NCBI GenBank assembly: GCA_016932575.1
Contig: JAFGCO010000050.1
Span: forward strand, 1 to 44,913
Direction of reading: 5' to 3'
Source of the DNA: a bacterium
GTDB taxonomy: Bacteria; Zhuqueibacterota; QNDG01; JAFGCO01
DNA length: 44,913 nucleotides
This document shows positions 42,998 to 44,913 of the stretch, piece by piece; the stretch's first letter is position 1, and every line of letters begins with the position of its first letter. Both the position numbers and the translations under genes were made by a program. Below the pieces are notes generated by a model. The model did no database searches and was not told the DNA's origin. It saw nothing but the letters and a program-made list of their open reading frames with translations.

Positions 42998-43029
42998 GAT
43001 CGCCCTGGATTATGAAATCCAGGGCGATC
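42998..43029. repeat. REP-like hairpin copy 3 (perfect)
   Basis: GATCGCCCTGGATT-ATGA-AATCCAGGGCGATC: a perfect 14-bp stem with 4-nt loop, the most intact copy of the family at 37073 and 41964. CCAGGGCGATCAG recurs again at 44547-44559. It lies between two convergently unrelated plus-strand genes and could also act as a terminator. Confidence 0.8.
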
Positions 43030-43087
43030 AGGAGTTTAACAAAATATTCTACTCAACCCTGTCTTACCTTCAAAAAAAGGAGAACAA

Positions 43088-44227
43088 ATGATGAATCTAT
43101 TCGATAAACGAAAGTACAGCATTTTCCATTCAATCGCAAAGGCCAGTAGTATCGCAGCTCTTGGACTTGTTGTGATCATAGGCATCAATGGATGCGGCGA
43201 TGGAGACGGGGAACCTGCCGGCCCCGGAGACAATACGGATACGAACATCATTGAGATTACAGAGGATATCGATGAAACCACTTCCTGGCAAAGCAGTAAT
43301 GTCTATCTTATCCGTAAATGGGATTTCTACGTCAATGCAACGTTGACAATCGAAGCCGGAACCATCATCAAGTTTCACCCAAGTGATGGTCCATATATGA
43401 TGATGTCCGGAGACGGCACTGTCATTGCAGACGGCACCGAAAGCCAGCCGATCATATTTACGTCATATAGGGATGACGCTCATGGGGGTGATACCAATAA
43501 TGACGGAAACGCCACTTCACCGGCAGCCGAAGACTGGGGATCTATTCATACAAATGCCACCCAGGGATCTGTCTTCGATTACTGTGAGTTTTACTACGGT
43601 GGCGGAGACAACTCGATGACGACCCTCGAGCTCTTTGATTCCCGTGCTACCGTAACCCATTGCACATTTGCCTATAATAAAGGCGGACCTAGTGGTGATT
43701 TTTACAACGGGGCTCTGGATGCATCGGACGCCAGATCCGGAACAATTATAACCGGCAATCTATTCTTTAACAACGTGATTCCGCTATCGATTGGAGATGA
43801 ATACAATATCGACAATTCCAATAACTTCTCATATCAGTCGCAAACCAACACATACAATGGGATATTTTACAATACAACCGACAATATTACTAAAAATCTG
43901 ATCTGGGCAGAAACTGAAGTGGCTTTCGTGATCGACGATAATCAGCTTATCATCGATGGGGTCGTTCTGACACTGGGTAACAATGTTGTCATTAAGTTTA
44001 CAAACGGCAGCAATTTGTCGTTGTGGGATGACACCTCAAACCTCGGCAATTATAATGGTACCGGCGTTTATTTCACATCCTTCCGGGATGATAACTTAAA
44101 GGGCGATACTAATGGCGATGGATCAGCGACATTACCAGCGAATAACGATTGGGACGGTATATACAATAACAATATTGCTGTTTCTGAATATATGACATGG
44201 TCAAATATCTTGTATGACTCACATTAG
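43088..44227 (+). CDS. right-handed beta-helix lipoprotein
   Basis: 379 residues. A lipoprotein leader (SSIAALGLVVIIGINGC) is followed by a Gly/Pro/Asp linker. The body repeats short strand phrases in a ladder: ATLTIEAGTIIKFHP, GTVIADGTESQPIIFTSYRDD, SVFDYCEFYYGGGDN, ATVTHCTFAYN, GTIITGNLFFNN, VVLTLGNNVVIKFTNG and GVYFTSFRDDN. This is the parallel beta-helix pattern of pectate-lyase-like and adhesin domains. The GDTNNDGNAT and GDTNGDGSAT motifs recur at two symmetric places and look like calcium-binding loops. No catalytic residue is evident. AAGGAG precedes the ATG. Confidence 0.75.
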   Translation: MMNLFDKRKYSIFHSIAKASSIAALGLVVIIGINGCGDGDGEPAGPGDNTDTNIIEITEDIDETTSWQSSNVYLIRKWDFYVNATLTIEAGTIIKFHPSDGPYMMMSGDGTVIADGTESQPIIFTSYRDDAHGGDTNNDGNATSPAAEDWGSIHTNATQGSVFDYCEFYYGGGDNSMTTLELFDSRATVTHCTFAYNKGGPSGDFYNGALDASDARSGTIITGNLFFNNVIPLSIGDEYNIDNSNNFSYQSQTNTYNGIFYNTTDNITKNLIWAETEVAFVIDDNQLIIDGVVLTLGNNVVIKFTNGSNLSLWDDTSNLGNYNGTGVYFTSFRDDNLKGDTNGDGSATLPANNDWDGIYNNNIAVSEYMTWSNILYDSH

Positions 44228-44269
44228 ATCGCCGGGTATCATGAGCGTGTGACATATCAAGGTAGAAAT

Positions 44270-44437
44270 CGCGTGGCATGGCCTTCAGAGTTTGTGTGAA
44301 AACGTAAAAACCCCGGGTGTCGAGCGAAGCGAGTCCCCGGGTGTTTTGAAATACCTTGTTTTGATTGATCTTAATGCCTATTTAATAACTACTGGATCCA
44401 AAGGACACCTTGGATTTATCCCTTTTCACACAGTTAC
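44270..44437. mobile_element. MITE-like element, diverged second copy
   Basis: CGCGTGGCA (44270-44278, one mismatch to the repeat nonamer) is followed by TTTGTGTGAAAACG from 44291, and TTTTCACACAGT closes it at 44423-44434. The inverted core (TGTGTGAAAA / TTTTCACACA) equals that of the element at 2732-2872, and both have GTGGCA just outside the left end. It carries the CCCCGGGTG palindrome copy at 44311-44346. No coding capacity. It and the rest of 44228-44602 form the gap before the last gene. Confidence 0.55.
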
Positions 44438-44602
44438 TTTAGAGCATTCCACCCAGAAAAAAGAACTGCTGTTAAGGTCCCCCGTCGAAGGATGAAAATG
44501 AAAGAATAGCTTATGTTGCTAAAACTGCTAAAAAGTACCATCAGGCCAGGGCGATCAGAAAAACATATACTACAAAAAAGAATAACTTGAGGAGATTGAA
44601 TA

Positions 44603-44913
44603 ATGAACACGAAATTGATCTTTTTATCGTCCCTGAGTACTATTTTGATCATTTCTGCCGCCTGTTTTTCTCAGATTGATATTTCAGCAAAGCTGACCCC
44701 TTCCGCCATTAATGCTCGTATAAAAGAGCTGCGCATGGGTGAGATTATCATAACGACAGAACCTGGGGCAAACGTTGAGATCCAACAGATTCGCCACGAA
44801 TTCAGATTTGGTACTGCAATCGCAAATTCTGTTGCAGAGCAACACCCTAATGCCATGTCAGATCAAGATAGAAAAATGTATCTTAAAATTTTAAAAGAAA
44901 ACTTTAACTTTGC
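44603..44913 (+). CDS. GH10 endo-xylanase-like protein, 3' part outside window
   Basis: The first 103 residues are visible: a signal peptide (LIFLSSLSTILIISAACFSQ), then RIKELRMGEIIITTEPGANVEIQQIRHEFRFGTAIANS and KMYLKILKENFNF. The IRHEFRFGTAI and KILKENFN phrases are the entry to the GH10 barrel of endo-1,4-beta-xylanases, with the front beta-module often seen in environmental members. The catalytic acid/base and nucleophile lie beyond the edge. GAGGAG precedes ATG 44603. Together with the GH43 gene it points to xylan use. Confidence 0.75.
   Translation, partial: MNTKLIFLSSLSTILIISAACFSQIDISAKLTPSAINARIKELRMGEIIITTEPGANVEIQQIRHEFRFGTAIANSVAEQHPNAMSDQDRKMYLKILKENFNF

Noticed and set aside
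37073-43029. The repeated hairpins as a CRISPR array
   Set aside because: Copies are kilobases apart, not regularly spaced, and no cas genes are present.

Overview
The window looks like a chromosomal segment of a Gram-negative bacterium of the FCB superphylum (the broad group of Bacteroidota, Ignavibacteria, Calditrichota, Marinimicrobia and KSB1-type lineages). The best evidence is three C-terminal type IX secretion (type A) sorting domains that begin with the YPNPFN motif, plus many lipoproteins and outer-membrane-type proteins, a BY-kinase/Wzy polysaccharide cluster, and plant-polysaccharide enzymes (GH43, start of a GH10). I cannot place it more precisely from sequence alone.

Left part (1-7.9 kb): an accessory, partly decayed region. 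It holds an IS21 istA remnant, short dispersed repeats, an arylsulfotransferase-like lipoprotein, an AT-rich BrnT/BrnA toxin-antitoxin pair, a 141-bp MITE-like element with perfect 15-bp terminal inverted repeats, an orphan transglutaminase-like protein, a secreted GH43 glycosidase, and two broken genes (formylglycine-generating-enzyme-like and a beta-propeller with sorting domain) apparently joined by a deletion. Two secreted proteins of unknown function lie on the minus strand.

Envelope locus (8.4-12.6 kb): two lipoproteins (CsgG-like and YajG-like), a small membrane protein and a signal-peptide protein with nine EEVQ[A/T] repeats form one tightly spaced operon closed by a strong hairpin. 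It is followed by an exported protein that carries a YidD-type domain fused to a long helical region and a membrane tail, then a DUF3788 protein.

Exopolysaccharide locus (12.7-31 kb): three signalling genes come first (tandem-receiver/PPDK-ATP-grasp protein, CheY-like receiver, OmpR-type regulator with a degenerate receiver). Then come the initiating sugar transferase, a sugar-nucleotide epimerase, a polysaccharide deacetylase, a Wzz/BY-kinase, a GT4, an O-antigen-ligase/polymerase, a Wzx flippase, a SpoIIAA/STAS-like small protein, a GT2, a second GT4 and an alpha/alpha-toroid protein. Together these make a nearly complete Wzx/Wzy-type export pathway: lipid-linked priming, glycan building, flipping, polymerisation, length control and tailoring.

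Right part (31-44.9 kb): secreted surface proteins. These include a WEDxR-repeat propeller with sorting domain, an FG-GAP-like/fibronectin III protein, tRNA-Arg(UCU), a decayed REP-associated (Y1/HUH) transposase surrounded by REP-like hairpins that recur elsewhere in the window, a tail-fibre-like repeat protein with a propeller and an outer-membrane protein in one operon, another outer-membrane-type protein, a beta-helix lipoprotein, a second MITE-like element, and the 5' end of a GH10 xylanase gene cut by the window edge.
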